Shown: positions 10,571 to 23,719, counted from the stretch's first letter. The stretch: DNA of 64,000 nt from Pelodera strongyloides (GCA_036852015.1 JAANDG010000462.1:1-64000); one strand, 5' to 3'. Program-made: numbers and translations. Notes: generated by a model not told the origin, from the letters alone.

Positions 10571-12129
10571 GTGTATTTCACAACACGGGCACGTTTAGAG
10601 AAGATGCCAAAGTGCTTGAGTATTAGAATTGTTCAGTGATTTCCCAGTAATCCCTAGGCTCTTCAAGGCTTTGACTCACCAAAAGATACGGATCTCAAAG
10701 TGAGATTGCGAGTTCAGATTACAACACTTCCAATGGGGGAAATTGAACCCTGACACCAATGGAAATACTTTACTTCTAACTTCTAAACCGCTGGATACAA
10801 GAAATAGCTGACGCAGCGGACTTGATTTTTTACTTATGTTGTGCCATATATAGTTGCCTCGCCTAAAAAAAGCAAATTACCAAGTGACTTCGTAGTTTTT
10901 AGAGAATGGCTTATAATCGCCAGTAAACGTTCATTATATGTATACTCGTTCCCTCACAGGCGTTACTTCTATTATTATTTTTTATATTCGTGGATGTGAC
11001 CAGCTTGTTTTATCTCTCGTTACGACCATTCTGTTAATTCAAATTTTGCGTGACCAAAAAATGGGGCGCAGGTTAAAAACAAATTCGGTTAATTGTCGGG
11101 TGTTTCTAGAATGCCGTCCCTTGCTTGGCCCTATTCCTGGGTGTGTCCTCCAAGTGCCCAAAAGTGTCAGTCGGCGATTCTTCTCCCCTTTATTCTTTCA
11201 TACAATTAGGGCCATCGACTTCTTGGGAGGCCATCTGGTCATTACTATGGCCAAGATCGAACAAAGTCACAGAATAAATGCGCGCTGACTTTTGCTTTTG
11301 TTGTAGAGTGGTGAACTTAACCTTCCTATATTTATTTGTATATACTACATCAGCTCAGTAAAGCTCTTTTACACTATATAAAGTAAAACTCGACTATCTA
11401 CGCAATTGCGTTCACTACAAACATTTCCTTGTTGTGAAATGTTGTGCGCAAAGTTTCCAAACTGCAGAATGCGTCTGTTCTCCTACAAATTTTTTGCAGT
11501 GGATTTATCTACACCGATATATACACAAGTGGTATAACAAACTAAAAATAACCCCTCAAAAGTAGTGAGTTTTGGGCCCTTCCGGTTGCACTCCGGCCCT
11601 CTTTGCATATGTATATTTCGCAGTCGTGTTTTCCTCCTTACTAAGACTTTTTTCTGGGCTGCTGACCAAAAATGCGTCAATATATACGATTATGATGTTG
11701 GGAAGGTTTTTTATTTATTTACGACATATATTATATACACAAATAAGGTGTGCACCTGCCTGGGGTTCAAAAAGAAGCTTGAAACTTGAAAATATGGGTT
11801 TTTATTTTTGGTATAGATGGCCACTTGCAATTGCAATAGCTGGCGGATTGACTAATTGTACAATACTAAGTTTTCAGAAACTTGTCAACTTATTGTTAGC
11901 TTGAAGCGGCTCCAAATCCAACAGACTGCTGCAAAATAAACAATTGCATAGACGTTCGTTCAACCATTCTTCTGCAATTTCTTTGCATAGTAAAGGACGG
12001 AACAAGATTGGCATTTGTGAAATTTAATTATAATTATGTAACAGAACGTGGACGGATATGAATTATGATGGCATATTACTGAGTTTTAGATGTGAAGATA
12101 GCAGGGAAGAGAAAGAGGGAGTGGGAAAT

Positions 12130-12170
<41 letters not shown>

Positions 12171-12441
12171 GAGAGAGAGAATGTGCCAGCTGGTATGCCG
12201 TTCTATGCACTGGCTAATGCCCCCCAACGACCACTCAAATCCATTTCCCAAACAGCTCATTTACATTTACCCCCGCACAACTTATTCGCAGTCTTAGCAT
12301 TCATATAGTCCCAAACAAACCAACAAATAAAACTTAGTTCTTCTTAGCTTTACAAACCTCCGCGCACACTTGTTTTTACTCCAACAATTTCTTCTGAGGA
12401 AACCGAGAAATAATCGCATTTCGGAAGGCAACGCATTGACT
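10571..12441. other. Intergenic, includes GA tract at 12131-12180
   Basis: No credible exon. A ~50-base pure GA/AG run is at 12131-12180; the ORFs through it encode RERERE- or SLSLSL-type repeats. Two overlapping ORFs around 10938-11288 and 11572-11904 have no splice context and no recognisable domain. Confidence 0.5.
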
Positions 12442-12861
12442 TTAAAGGAGGAGGCTCACGAGAATGAAGTGCTCAAATAGTTTCCTTTTATCGAAGGATA
12501 ATGGGTTTATCTTCCAAAAAACAAGTATTATAAGGTTCAGTGCTTTAGTTTGGAGGAATTAATTAATCTAAGAACTCGAAGTCAAATAAAATAACCTATC
12601 GTATGCAAGGTAGACTTCAAAGCTAAACATGCAAATTTACAAGTCATTTTGCAAGCCAGCACAAAATTTGCATGCCCACTATGGAAATCAACTATTTTTT
12701 ACGATCCAAAATTTTGATAGCATTCATAGTTTTATATTGATTTACTCCTTCCAGTCAGTAGCTTTTGCATTGTAAAGCATGTCTTTCGGAACTTAATACC
12801 ATCATCTTTCGACAAAAGGAAACCATTCGAGCACTTCATTCTCGTGAGCCTCCTCCTTTAA
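12442..12861. mobile_element. Palindromic MITE, family F
   Basis: 420 bases, ends TTAAAGGAGGAGGCTCACGA and CGTGAGCCTCCTCCTTTAA, with arms continuing through GAATGAAGTGCTC and a GGTTTCCTTTT motif. TTAA at both ends. No ORF of interest. Confidence 0.9.
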
Positions 12862-14102
12862 AGGGAATGTCAAGGGGGGTTTCTGCGCAGAACCCATCTC
12901 TTGGCGCAGATCAAGTAAATCTCGAAAGCCGCACAATACAGTATACCCATAAAATGGCGGTAGAATCTAAATGTACGCTCATCCACTTTATCGAATACAT
13001 AGAGGGCCAAAACTTTTGAATGTTGAACGAACAAAATAGATATTGGGCGACCAAAAGTGGACCACAGTATGTGTGCCGGGCAGTGCGCGCACAATTCACC
13101 TAGTCTTCTGTTAGTATTCGGTTGTTATTCTGCATTGCAAACGAAAAGCCAGTGCTTGGGGAACAATTGTGTGTAGTGTGTATCGTAATGACAGGTTTTA
13201 TGCGATCATGAGTTGGCAGTCCTTCCAAAATTATATAGCGTAGCCTAAGGAAAACTTTGCACTTCTTCTGTCGTTATATAAACGTTTTATAATTTGTGTA
13301 AGTCTTGTATAAAAATTAAGAGACTTATAACATTTGTTTTTGAATCAGTTTACTTTTTTTTGTAGCACTTCTATGTATAAGAGAGTAGTCATAGACAAGG
13401 AAGCGAAAGTCTGAGTATCGCTTTTCAACATTGTGATTTTAAAAGGCGAAGATGAAAACACGTGTTTCCAGGTAAATTGGAATATCTTATGCTGCCTTTG
13501 CTTGAATTTCTCCGTCGGGCTTGTATTCCTGCAGACCTCGTCCCTGAGTCCCTGATCCCTTCCAAGCACTCTGTACACCTGTCCTCTCTCCTCGATCTTT
13601 TTCTTTTCCAGTCTCAACAAGAGCTTCAAACAAATCCCGTCTCCTACATCCCATGCACCAAACAAACTCGACATCTATTTTCGTCCCAGGCCTTCCAACT
13701 CTACACGTTTGACAATTAGACTCTAATTGCTTTTCAAATTGTCATTGCCCACATGAGGCCTCCTTTTATGACTGTTCTACTGGTGGAAATGCTATTTTTG
13801 TAGATAAGGGCGGTGATTTGAATATTGAAATTCCTTCTCAAAATCAGCTTCGCTTGGTTTCATTCTATTTCAATGTGTAGTTTGATGCTTATTGGTTGAT
13901 ATTGATATACAGCCTTCAACTGCATCTCAGAGTTCGCTGCTGACCCCATTCCCTTACTACCGCCCGCTGTGACGAACTCCATACTGGTATTGCTACAACT
14001 GTTCCGAGTTTGAACCCTTCTTATTTACGCCTGAAATAAAAATTTGTCGACTTTGCGACTTTACTGTTATTCAATTTGTTGATCCTGCCTTGAATTGCAA
14101 AG
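12862..14102. other. Intergenic, one 85-109 codon ORF pair
   Basis: Opposite-strand ORFs overlap at 13345-13719 in a patch slightly richer in GC than its surroundings. Neither has clear splice sites or a family I recognise, so neither is called as a gene. Confidence 0.4.
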
Positions 14103-14457
14103 TTAAAGGGAATATGTAGGCACTCAAAATGAAGCAAAAAAAACGCGAAACTAGCGTTTCCATACCAGACGTTAATTTAAATAGGCGACTGAATATGTAA
14201 ATACGAATTTGCATGCCCTGCATCGTGAATCTTGCTATTTGCCGATATCCGCATGCAAAGTTGAAATTTGCTCCATCAGAACTGCCGGGTAAGCCAGGGT
14301 GTCAGTAAACGCGTTTACTATGGAAAAGGTGAACTTTGAAAATCATTTTCTTTTAAGTGGGAAACTTTTGACAATTTTTGCTGTTGTTTCCTTAATGGGG
14401 AACACGCATTCTATTAATACAGCTTAACTTCAAAAAGGGCCTACATATTCCCTTTAA
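14103..14457 (+). mobile_element. Non-autonomous DNA element, family E, copy 2
   Basis: Ends TTAAAGGGAATATGTAGGCA and GGCCTACATATTCCCTTTAA; 355 bases. The same family as 2384-2726 but with a clearly diverged centre, so an older or different subfamily member. Confidence 0.85.
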
Positions 14458-15069
14458 TAGTTCGATGTCGATCTCCTCGGGGAACTGCTAGCATATGCAT
14501 GTACATATATCGCATAGTTGATTCCCCCAATATATAGATTTTATTAGCCTTCAACAGTCACTTTTTGTGTATATTTGAAGTGACCTTGAGTGTAGTTGAC
14601 ACCCTCGTTCTCTTTCTTCGATTCCATTCAAATCTGAAAACGAAACCTCGCAGAACCTGATTTATACAGCATTTTCTTTTGCATTACACAATGGGATCTA
14701 GAAAAGAAAACAAGCAAATCAATAAGAAAAAGTCTAATTTCTCGAATCAATAAAATTATTATTTGCGTAAAGCTAACCAGCAGCTGTAATGAGCGGAAGT
14801 GCCTCGTACCAGTGCCCACGGTAGGATTTAAATCGCTATCTATATGCGAAAAAGGTTGTGTATTTATTTTTGTAAACCCCTAAATTCCACATAGCTCAAA
14901 AAATTAGTACATTCAGAGGATTCACGAAATTCAACACTTTCATGTAATCAGGACTCAGGCTTTCGCACCTCTAGGCTAGGGCGTATCTCATTTAAATGGC
15001 AAAAGATAACTTTCCCTTTCTTTATTTGGTATTCCATTTCACTGGCGCTCTTCTGACATGTCTGTCCCT

Positions 15070-15100
15070 TCTCTCTTCCTCTCTCTCTCTCTGTCGGGAT

Positions 15101-15172
<72 letters not shown>

Positions 15173-15175
15173 CTC
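15070..15175. repeat. CT microsatellite
   Basis: Long CT run with minor interruptions (CTCTCT and TTTCTC). ORFs on either strand encode Ser-Leu or Arg-Glu repeats only. Confidence 0.95.
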
Positions 15176-15479
15176 TGCTTCTCTCCCTTTTTCTACGTTA
15201 ATGTCCTCCCCCTCGAAATTTATTCTGAAACTTATTGAAAATGCATGCGGCGATTCACTACCGACGATGGACGTATTGCTGAGAAGAATTGTCAAGAAAT
15301 GGCTTTTTATTTGTGAAACGACTATGTTTGGGATTTGTAGAGGCGCATTTTTTTTGTTTCTTTGTTTATTTGTTTATATATGTCATGTAGTCTTTAGTTT
15401 GGTCAACTTTTATATTTATAATAATTATAAAAATGTAGTTAATTCTCCCGCTCCAGTGTAGAGTGACATGATTTCATGC

Positions 15480-15965
15480 CAACGATTCAAGCTAATTTTC
15501 TCTCTCCATCTACCTCCGTCTTGTTTCCCTCTGTTGCTCTCTCACTCCCTCAGTCTCTTCTCTCTCCCCTCTCTATCTCTCTCTCATCTCTCTGTACGTC
15601 TGTACTATCTTTCCTTTATCACTTTTTTTTGCAATTCTCTTGTATACCCATCTGTCGACGCCCTATTTCCTTGTTTATTTCTTTTGCTTCTCTCAAATCG
15701 ATACAGTCTCTCCCCCGATTCTTTGTCTATTGGTCTATTCATACCCCGGTAAGCCACCGCGTGTTTTTAACCATCCCGGTGTATCTCATGTCCAATCTTC
15801 TGGTAGGAGTCTCTCTCTCTTTCTCTGACTCCCTGGCAACCTCCTCTTCACAACGCTCTCTATTAATCCCTGAATTGATGTCTCTCCAATTACCCTACAC
15901 CTCTACCCTTCTCAGCTCTCACTTCACCTCTCTATTCCCTGTGATCTCTCTTCACTTCCTCTAAT
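15480..15965. repeat. Pyrimidine-rich low-complexity stretch
   Basis: Nearly 490 bases strongly biased to C and T on the plus strand, with irregular TCTC, CTCC and CCCT motifs rather than a clean unit. The 162- and 94-codon ORFs here are Ser/Leu/Pro-rich consequences of composition. Possibly a decayed microsatellite. Confidence 0.8.
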
Positions 15966-16978
15966 TTCCTGTCCCCTCCAACATTCGGAAATGGAATCGA
16001 CCCGTCTCTGGCACCGGCCGTGTAAACTCACCACTTATACACAGGCACCAAATTGTGGCAATCAACCCCCATGCGCTACCAATTTTAATTATTTACCAGT
16101 TTGGCGATACTGTATGTATTTTTATGGACTGACACGAACAGCCGTATTCAAGATACATGGTAACACAGTTTCCCCTAACCCAACCTTTTGTAAATCATTA
16201 GCACGCTCTGCAAAAAATTACGATTTGGCATAATCTATGCGCTTTTTTTGTTTTCCTCAAAGCAGCAAAAAATCCTTTGAATGGCTTGTGTGTTTTATTC
16301 TGCATTTAATTTTTTCTTTTGCATGCTTAAATAATCATCGATGGCAAGCCCTTTCAAATTACTCTGTAAACTATCAACGGCGTGAAATATCATCGTGTAC
16401 ATTGTTGCGTTTTATTTCAGTCTTTGCAGGATTCCTCGCGTATTCTACTCCATACGAATATATCTATCAGTTATAGATCTTATTGTTTCGCGCAGCTAAT
16501 TCATTGCCGTTGAACAAACTCCAAACTACAAGTTACCAAACAACGATAGTTCCTATACCCATTACTACTACCAGATCCCAAGTTCGGCTTGTACTCTCCA
16601 TCTTGGTGCTCTCTTAGTTCTGAACTCTATTTTCTTATTTTAACCTACCATTCTCCTCGTCTTTCGCACTATCTCGTCTTGTCCACTTTTCTTCCAAGGA
16701 TGACTCATTTCTCTATAGAACTTGCATCGATTTCTTCACAACTTGGTAGTTTAAAGAAGGAATTTTATTAATTTACGAATAGTTGCACCACCGTATTTTT
16801 ATAATATATGCAAATCTTTTATGTGAATTTAATTTATTTCAGAATTTGATTACCGTAGTAAGATGCAGCGTTTTTAGAACATCTACCTAAACCTAAGGGC
16901 AAATTTGCTTTCATCGTTGTTATCGTCTTACTTCGAATAAAAGAAAGGCTTTAACTATCCGCGCCTGGCGTCTGGTTT
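15966..16978. other. Intergenic, nothing recognised
   Basis: AT-rich DNA with short ORFs at 15991-16233, 16237-16476 and 16589-16771, none with conserved motifs or convincing splice sites. Confidence 0.4.
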
Positions 16979-17163
16979 TTAAAGCGAAATACCGGCCGGT
17001 TTTTGAAACGCATCGAGTACTCCCCGCTTTCCAATGCTTCATATGCAAGTGAGCATAAATTTGAATAAAAAAAATAGACCCCAATAGACCCCTTTTAGCA
17101 TAGCTGCATAAGAATATTGATACTTGAGATGCGTTTCAAAAACCGGCTGGTATTTCGCTTTAA
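16979..17163. mobile_element. Palindromic MITE, family B, copy 1
   Basis: 185 bases with ends TTAAAGCGAAATACCGGCCG and CGGCTGGTATTTCGCTTTAA; the arms include GGTTTTTGAAACGCAT. Full sibling at 52138-52320, partial sibling at 50703-50864. Confidence 0.9.
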
Positions 17164-17577
17164 TATGAAAGAAGATACGATAAAGAAGAACTAATTACTG
17201 TAGACAAATTCTGCATACTACGGCGGATGGGTTGCAAGCCTCGCACCTAAAATATTTACATACATAGACATAGAAGTTATTTTTAAAATACTATATCCGT
17301 TCTTTCAATACCACGGCCATTGTTTTTTTTTGAAGGAGTTCCGTCGTTGAGTCCATAAACATAAAGTTGTGACTCATTGTTTTTTTGCTCTTCGAACCTT
17401 TTATTATTTCTTCTGATAGTGTAACATCTACAACACTTTTACTTACTAACACACCTTGCAATTTGGTGTGGGAGCTTCATAGCATCAGTATCAATAATTT
17501 TCGTCAAGCTGGGTGCAAGTCACTAAATTGTTCATCGCAATAAAATTATGGTAATTGAGTTAGAATCCCATAAATTC

Positions 17578-17747
17578 TTAAAGCGAAAAGCTAGCCTCTT
17601 TGGAAAATTTGCATATGATAAGCAAATCCTATGTATCCTATGCTAATTTTGTACGATTGCCGTGGACGATCGTACAAAATTAGCATAGGATACATAGGAT
17701 TTGCTTATCATATGCAAATTTTCAAAAGGGGTAGCATTTCACTTTAA
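17578..17747. mobile_element. Hairpin MITE, family D, copy 1
   Basis: 170 bases, almost a perfect palindrome: ends TTAAAGCGAAAAGCTAGCCT and GGTAGCATTTCACTTTAA, with a long shared stem including TTTGCATATGATAAGCAAAT and a short GC-rich loop (GATTGCCGTGGACGATC). Sibling at 31898-32068. Confidence 0.92.
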
Positions 17748-19125
17748 AAAAAAACATAAGCTTGTAGCATGTCTCTATTGTCTATGTTCAACACCGTACC
17801 GTCGGCCATATTTGCAAAGTATGCTAATTATTAATTTTGGGTATAATTCCCATTTTTGTGCAACTTTCTTCGAATCTTTATTCAGCTGGTTGTCACTGTC
17901 ATGATATTCGATGCAGTTTTTGTGTATGAAATAGTGTTTGTGTGTAAACGGTTCCAAGTGCTGGATTCTTATGTACAGAAGAGAGGGGACACGCTGGACA
18001 AGCATTGCGTTAGAGAGAAAAATTCGGGACACTATTGTTTGAGGAGAATGACTACATTCATCTCTCTCTCTCTATCTTTATCTCTCTCTCTCTCTTTCTA
18101 TTCTCCTTTCTTTTCTTCTTTCTCTCTCTCTCTCTCTCTTCTTCTCGCTCTCCATCTTTCCCTCTCTAAGCACTTCAAAAGATTTATCTCTGTGTATACA
18201 GAAACTCATAACTTGGTGGGCTAATGTACTATTTCCAGGAGAACCTCCCACGTTCTCCATTACTCAATTTTACGATATTAGCGCGTAATGTTTGCATTTC
18301 GTCAATGAAAAGCTACTATGTATTTATCAATTAGTGGTAGACCGTGTCCTAAATAACATTAATAATCAGCGTCTATTCCACAAAGTGAGCGGCGTGCAGC
18401 GAAAAATGGTGCGCCGCAATGAAAGGGCGTGAAACTCGCCCGCACGCCGATATGACGCCACTTGCGCGCCAACTGTAATAAGCTGCCACGCCTTTACTAA
18501 TCATATTCTCCTATTTATATGATACTCTTATTCAACCATTCAACGGAGCACTGACGATCTTATCCCGTTTTATATGCCAGACTGTGGTTATATGGCCATA
18601 CAGTCCCTAGATTTCCATAGTCACTCGCCTGCAGGAATTTACTTGTTTACTGCAATCTTCATGTTGACTGCAATCTTCAGCAGGCTTGTTTAATTTATGT
18701 TTCCTGTTGAAGTTGATTTGATTGTGATAAAGTATTTGGTACCAACTGTTTTCGGTGCATATCCACCAATATTGCGTGTCGATTGACACTAATTGTTATC
18801 GTTGTTAGCAATGTAATTGAATGCACAAACTTTACAGTCAAGGATAGCTTTATTGTTATGTACCGTATTCATTCATACTGCTTTGATTTTTTGAATTGGA
18901 TCTACAAGATCCCAGTTGTAATGACTTGCGCAGTTCAAACATTAACTTCTTTGTTGGGTTCACACGTTCGCTTTGCGCCATTGTAATTTTGTATAATATT
19001 TGCATTTCTCACGTTCATAGGGTCTATCGGCCTGTGTATGCACTCTCTATTTAATCTCTACTCTCTTTCTTCTCTTTCTCTGTATCTTTCTCTCTCTCTC
19101 TGTCTCTGTCTCCCTCTCTCCCTCT

Positions 19126-19179
<54 letters not shown>

Positions 19180-19327
19180 TCATTGAACTGTCTCTCTCTT
19201 TATTGAACTGTTTTTCTTATCAAAGTGCCATCCATTTCCCTCTTCACCAAATACTGATTGATGCCCCGGTCAATTGTTCTCTATTTATTATTGATTTTTG
19301 AATTAAAATAAGCTGCAATAACTTAAG
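17748..19327. repeat. Intergenic with two CT microsatellites
   Basis: CT runs lie at about 18060-18165 and 19060-19205. A GC-rich patch at 18385-18480 contains GCGCGCC and GCCGCA motifs that recall the patch at 59945-60060. No convincing exon; ORFs over the CT runs are low complexity. Confidence 0.7.
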
Positions 19328-19621
19328 TTAGGTATAAGTTTGCCTGTAGAAACAGAAACTATGTAGTATGTTGGCTTCCACTCTTTTTGATGCCTTCAGA
19401 ATGTGCTTCGGAATGTTTGTAGCACAGTTCTGTCCTAGTTGACCGCATGATGGGCATGAAAGTTTTCCAATGCAAATTAACTTCAAACCTCTGTGATCTA
19501 CTTTTTTGTAATTGTTTTCCGACAACAACACCAACACCCAGCAGATGTTCTGCATAAGCATTTGGAGATTTAAGATTGTTTTTCGCAAGGATTCACACGT
19601 GTGTCTAGCTTTGTACACCAT
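19328..19621 (-). CDS. Candidate ORF, unknown protein
   Basis: A 97-codon minus-strand ORF whose peptide has mixed composition and a CPSCGQLGQNC Cys cluster that could be half of a zinc-binding site. A second minus ORF (19856-19653) lies just upstream in a different frame. There is no clear donor/acceptor pair joining them, and no family is recognised. An ORF this long is near what chance gives in this window, so support is weak. Confidence 0.2.
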   Translation of the reverse strand: MVYKARHTCESLRKTILNLQMLMQNICWVLVLLSENNYKKVDHRGLKLICIGKLSCPSCGQLGQNCATNIPKHILKASKRVEANILHSFCFYRQTYT

Positions 19622-20423
19622 TGATTGATTATTTTTCGCGCTTTGTTGTGCGTCAACCAGCCAATCGATATTCTAAGCCATTCATTGCAAATAAAAGGAA
19701 AACTATTGGATGGTGAATTTTCAATATTAAATTTTTTCCTTGATTTGCAGCGTTTTCTACCGTGCGTGACTCAGTTTCAAGATTTTCATCAACATTTCGG
19801 AAAACAGTTGCTACTTTCCTTGAAAAGCTTATTTTCCGTGAGAGAAAATGATTCACTTTTTCCTTGCAACTATAATTTATGACAATGTTTTAATTTTATT
19901 ATTTAGCAATGATAATAAATATTAAATTACGTCTTCTTATTATTACTAGATTGTATAACAGCATCCCCGAGAACGAATATTGTCCTTCGCAGTAGACTTT
20001 TTTCCAACAATCGATGATTGGTCTACCAGTGTGTGCCCCCTTTCACTTCTGTTATATCGCAGCCACTTAACACCCGTGTCTAGCTGTCCAACAGTCCCAG
20101 TTTGACGGGTTTACTACTAGAGAATTTTGTTTATACAACTACGGATTTTGAATGTAAAATAATATACATCATTTTGCCGCTGATTTTTATCATGCAAATG
20201 TCTACCGTAGACAATTTGCGGTTGATTTATATAATGCAGAAGTGTACCGTAGTCAAATAAAACAGAACATTATTTCAAAAAATTCGATCGATATCAGATT
20301 CTGTCCGTATTTTTTTCGGGGTTTGATAAGATCGCTTCAAGCTTTGTGCAGTTTCTAATCTTTCATTTTACTTTAGTTTTTGACCTACTAGGTGTACGGA
20401 ATTGCGGTCAGAATTACCCATAC

Positions 20424-20513
20424 CAGGGAGGGTATAAAACGCGGTCCGCGGTCCTGCGGTCTGCGGTCCGCGGTCTGCGGTCCGCGGTCTGCGGTCCGCG
20501 GTCCGCGGTCCAT
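20424..20513. repeat. GCGGTCC/GCGGTCT heptamer array
   Basis: Flank GGGAGGGTATAAAACGCGG leads into about ten heptamer units alternating GCGGTCC and GCGGTCT, with one GCGGTCCT octamer near the start. An inverted relative, including the same flank and octamer, is at 23183-23272. Confidence 0.9.
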
Positions 20514-21289
20514 CAGCCTGCGTCGCGGTTGAAACAGATTTTTGCATGGAAACCGCAACGCGCATGAATAAGTATTAAGTTTGCAATAGTTTTGCATCAT
20601 GTGATTCATTTCTCCGCGGACAGGTCTAAATTAACCCAAATTTGTGTACTTTGCCAACTTATCAAAACGCGAGACTCCTAAGAACGAACTGAAATGCCTT
20701 TTGGGAATATTGAAAATTTCTGAATTTATTGACGCAATATATTTGCGTGCAACATGATGACTTGAGGTGGGCCATTCCTATTTTAAACGCCGAGACGCAG
20801 AAAAGTTATGTCGGATCTGTTTGTCTTGCCGCAAAACTGAGCTCCCTCTCTCTATACCGGAAAGGCGACTTGAGATATTCTAATTTTCGTTGCGTTCAAA
20901 CATAGCGTCAAACTGCGTTCAAACATAACGTTCAAACATAACGCCAAACATAACGTGCCAGGGCCCAGGGCTCCTTATTGTTAGAATATTCTCATGTAAA
21001 AGAACGAGGTGTGTCTTCATTAGTAAAGATTTTCACAGTCTTTCATAAGTATACCCTATTTTCATGCGTGCTGCGGGGTATTCTCATTTTCTCAATCTTA
21101 CATGATAATTGGGAAACTTAGCGTGTGGAAGAAATCATTCTATCATGGAAAGTCGCCTCAGGCGGCGTTATCCGTCTGGTAAGATATAAAGGAGAAGAGT
21201 TTTTCACGGATTTTGTTTGTTTGTATGTCACAAAGAAAGCCACCGTAACGTTTCGATAACTCAAAATCCAAATGGAACATACAAAATCT
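20514..21289. other. Intergenic, short TTCAAACATAACG repeat
   Basis: A small cluster of near-copies of TTCAAACATAACG lies at about 20895-20955. Nothing gene-like was seen. Confidence 0.5.
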
Positions 21290-21375
21290 TTACCCCGGGC
21301 CGGGTTCGAGCCCGCCAAGCATCAGATCCCTTCTCAATTAACAGTCGAGCTCTCTACCTGTTAAGCTGTGTCAGC
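21290..21375 (-). tRNA. tRNA-like fragment, probably pseudo
   Basis: On the minus strand a D-arm (AGCTTAACAGGTAGAG) is followed by an anticodon arm CTCGA-CTGTTAA-TTGAG, which would give anticodon GTT (Asn). A T-arm-like GCGGG-CTCGAAC-CCGGC comes later, after an over-long 17-base gap. The acceptor ends do not pair. It is best read as a degenerate tRNA or SINE head rather than a working tRNA. Confidence 0.4.
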
Positions 21376-21564
21376 TTATGATACGAGTAACTCTCTGCTA
21401 AAGTGCTAAGGGCACTTTCAAACTTTCAACAGCAAACTTGCGTGGTGCAATTTGTGCCATCGAGAATCCAGAATCACATAATTATTTGTTTCCACAATCA
21501 GAAATGACTTGACAGAGTGGAAGTGGAGTATGGGTAAGGACCACGGGTTTTACAGAAAAGGAGA

Positions 21565-21748
21565 AAGATAGAAAAAGAGAGAGAGGCGAGAGAGAAAGAG
21601 AGAGAGAGGATAGACAGACGATGGAGAGGCGAAAGAGGGAAGAGAGGAGAAAATAAAGGAAGATAGAGAGAGCGAGAAATGAATTTGCAAACGTGTGAAG
21701 TTGAGAGAGAGAGGAAGTGGAGTAAGGGTCACAGATTTCACAGGAAAA

Positions 21749-21814
<66 letters not shown>

Positions 21815-21830
21815 AGAGAGAGAGAAAAGA
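21565..21830. repeat. GA microsatellite region
   Basis: Interrupted GA/AG tracts, longest at about 21754-21830. The 154- and 113-codon minus-strand ORFs here are Ser/Leu repeats of no coding significance. Confidence 0.95.
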
Positions 21831-23182
21831 CAGCGAGTGATTTGCAACGTGGAGCTTGGCGACACCGGGGCGCAAAGAAGGGGTTCGCCACAGCGGAGCG
21901 GCGCGCGGCGCACTCTAGGGTGCCCGGTAGGCGGTAGGTGGACCACGCGAAGTTTCCCCCGTGTAAATTAGGACAAAAGGAAGTGCAGGAATAATGAAAG
22001 TTGTTTGCTTACTTTTGCAGAAATATACCTCATTATCGTATTTTTTGCATAGTAAGGCAGAAGCTGCATGTATGCATCTTTTTGTATGCAAATTGAACTA
22101 TTTCGCTAGCGTTATAACCGAGAATCTTAAATTTGCATGCAGTCTGATTAACTTGTGCTTTTAAAGACTACTGTACGATAATATGGAGTGCTATATCTGT
22201 ACAGTACAATGATGTTACCATGTGTAAACTCGTATGGAGAACTGGAATATTATCATGGCAAACTAGCAAAATTGTCTTTTATGAAAATGAAAGGAGTATT
22301 AAAGTTTCAATATAACATAAACAATTAGCCTTATGGGATTTTTCATGAATATGATGACGAACGAAGGGCGTCACCATACAGGCCTTTATACTTATAATAA
22401 AAAAAAGTTTCTCATTGTCTGATCCAGAAGCAGGCGCAAACTGGAGTGTTTACCACATTCAGTTACATAGATAATGTGAAAGGATCGGGTCCGAGTGAAA
22501 GATCTGCTAAATTTTCTTGTACAGAAGACGTTTCGAGCGACATTACTGTGAAGTGCGCATTCCACCCTACTAACATCCTCCTGCAGCGCCATCGCCGCGC
22601 ATATCCGCCGCAGGGCGTGGCGGCGCACCCCCTCTAACAACGAGAATATTTTACGGCGCGCGGCGAAAAAATCGGCCGAGAGTCGAGACTTAGTATTCGC
22701 CAGAATATCACCAGGTTCCCGAGAGTGCACTCAGCACCCTTTCGTTAAAACTTGACGACTATGTGGCGAGTGGCCGCGCATACTTTTACCTGCCTGATTC
22801 TGCATCAATTTTCGTATTCTCGTATAGACGCCCATCATTCGCCGCATGAAATTTTCACGCCAGGGTATCGCCGCGCAATACCCGAGCTTCCTTAGTAAAT
22901 GCATTCGGGCAGGAGGGGCACAGGTTCCGGTTGGCACACCTGTGGAGTGTCACTTAGGGGATGCGCGACAGGTACGCGGTATGCCAGACGTGCACCTCAG
23001 TGGCGATTTTCTGTGGTCTGGGCAATTAATTCAGTTTTCCTGGGCATTAGTAATTATATTAGTATTAATCGTTATACGTGAATTGGAAAAAAAATACAAA
23101 CTACAGTAATACGTAAGTTGGGGCGTGACTGTGGTAACGAACGCATGGGTGGTTTTTTATAGCACGGTGCCATTTGCATAGT
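21831..23182. other. Intergenic, GC-rich patches
   Basis: GC-rich blocks (about 21850-21945 and 22560-22720) with CGCCGCGC and GCGGCG motifs. A 112-codon minus ORF (22730-22392) and an 87-codon plus ORF (22846-23109) are present but have no splice context or recognisable family. Confidence 0.4.
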
Positions 23183-23272
23183 GGACCGCGGACCGCGGAC
23201 CGCAGACCGCAGACCGCAGACCGCGGACCGCGGACCGCAGGACCGCGGACCGCGTTTTATACCCTCCCCCCA
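23183..23272. repeat. Inverted heptamer array (GGACCGC units)
   Basis: The reverse complement of the array type at 20424-20513: GGACCGC and AGACCGC units, an octamer, then CGCGTTTTATACCCTCCC. Unit order differs from the other copy, but the flank and octamer position are shared. Confidence 0.9.
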
Positions 23273-23719
23273 TACCATACCACACCGACATTTCAAGCAC
23301 AAAATAAATAATCTAGGGATTTATTTCCTTTGATCACTTTTCTTGTTCTTTTTTTGTTATTTCCCATTTTCCTATTGCTTTTTGAATTTGCCGTCCGACC
23401 GATTTATTTGCGAGCGTACATATTCTCTCTCAACATAGCTTCTGTATTTATGCATACGTTGGCACAGAAGATCGTTGTCGTTTAGTTCATACATAATTAT
23501 TTTCTTGTATTTGCATTCGCAGATGTGTACTATAGTGTTCCTTTCTGATTTGGAATTGCTTTCAGATTGTTCTCGTAGTCGGGTAATGTGTGAGTGTGTC
23601 TGATTCACAGTATCTCACTGTGCGACACTCCCGCGAAGACGTTTTCTTCTACTGATAACCACAAATCGACAGCCGCCACACTCGTTCGTCGGGTCAAAAC
23701 CTTCGGCAAATCTTTTACA

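Noticed and set aside
15476..15964. 162-codon Ser/Leu/Pro ORF
   Set aside because: Composition-driven ORF in a pyrimidine-rich tract, with no splice or start context.
21482..21946. 154-codon minus ORF with a hydrophobic Ser/Leu run
   Set aside because: It spans GA microsatellites; the apparent membrane segments are CT-encoded repeats.
22392..22730. 112-codon minus ORF in a GC-rich patch
   Set aside because: No splice sites, no recognisable motif, and it overlaps plus ORFs of similar quality.
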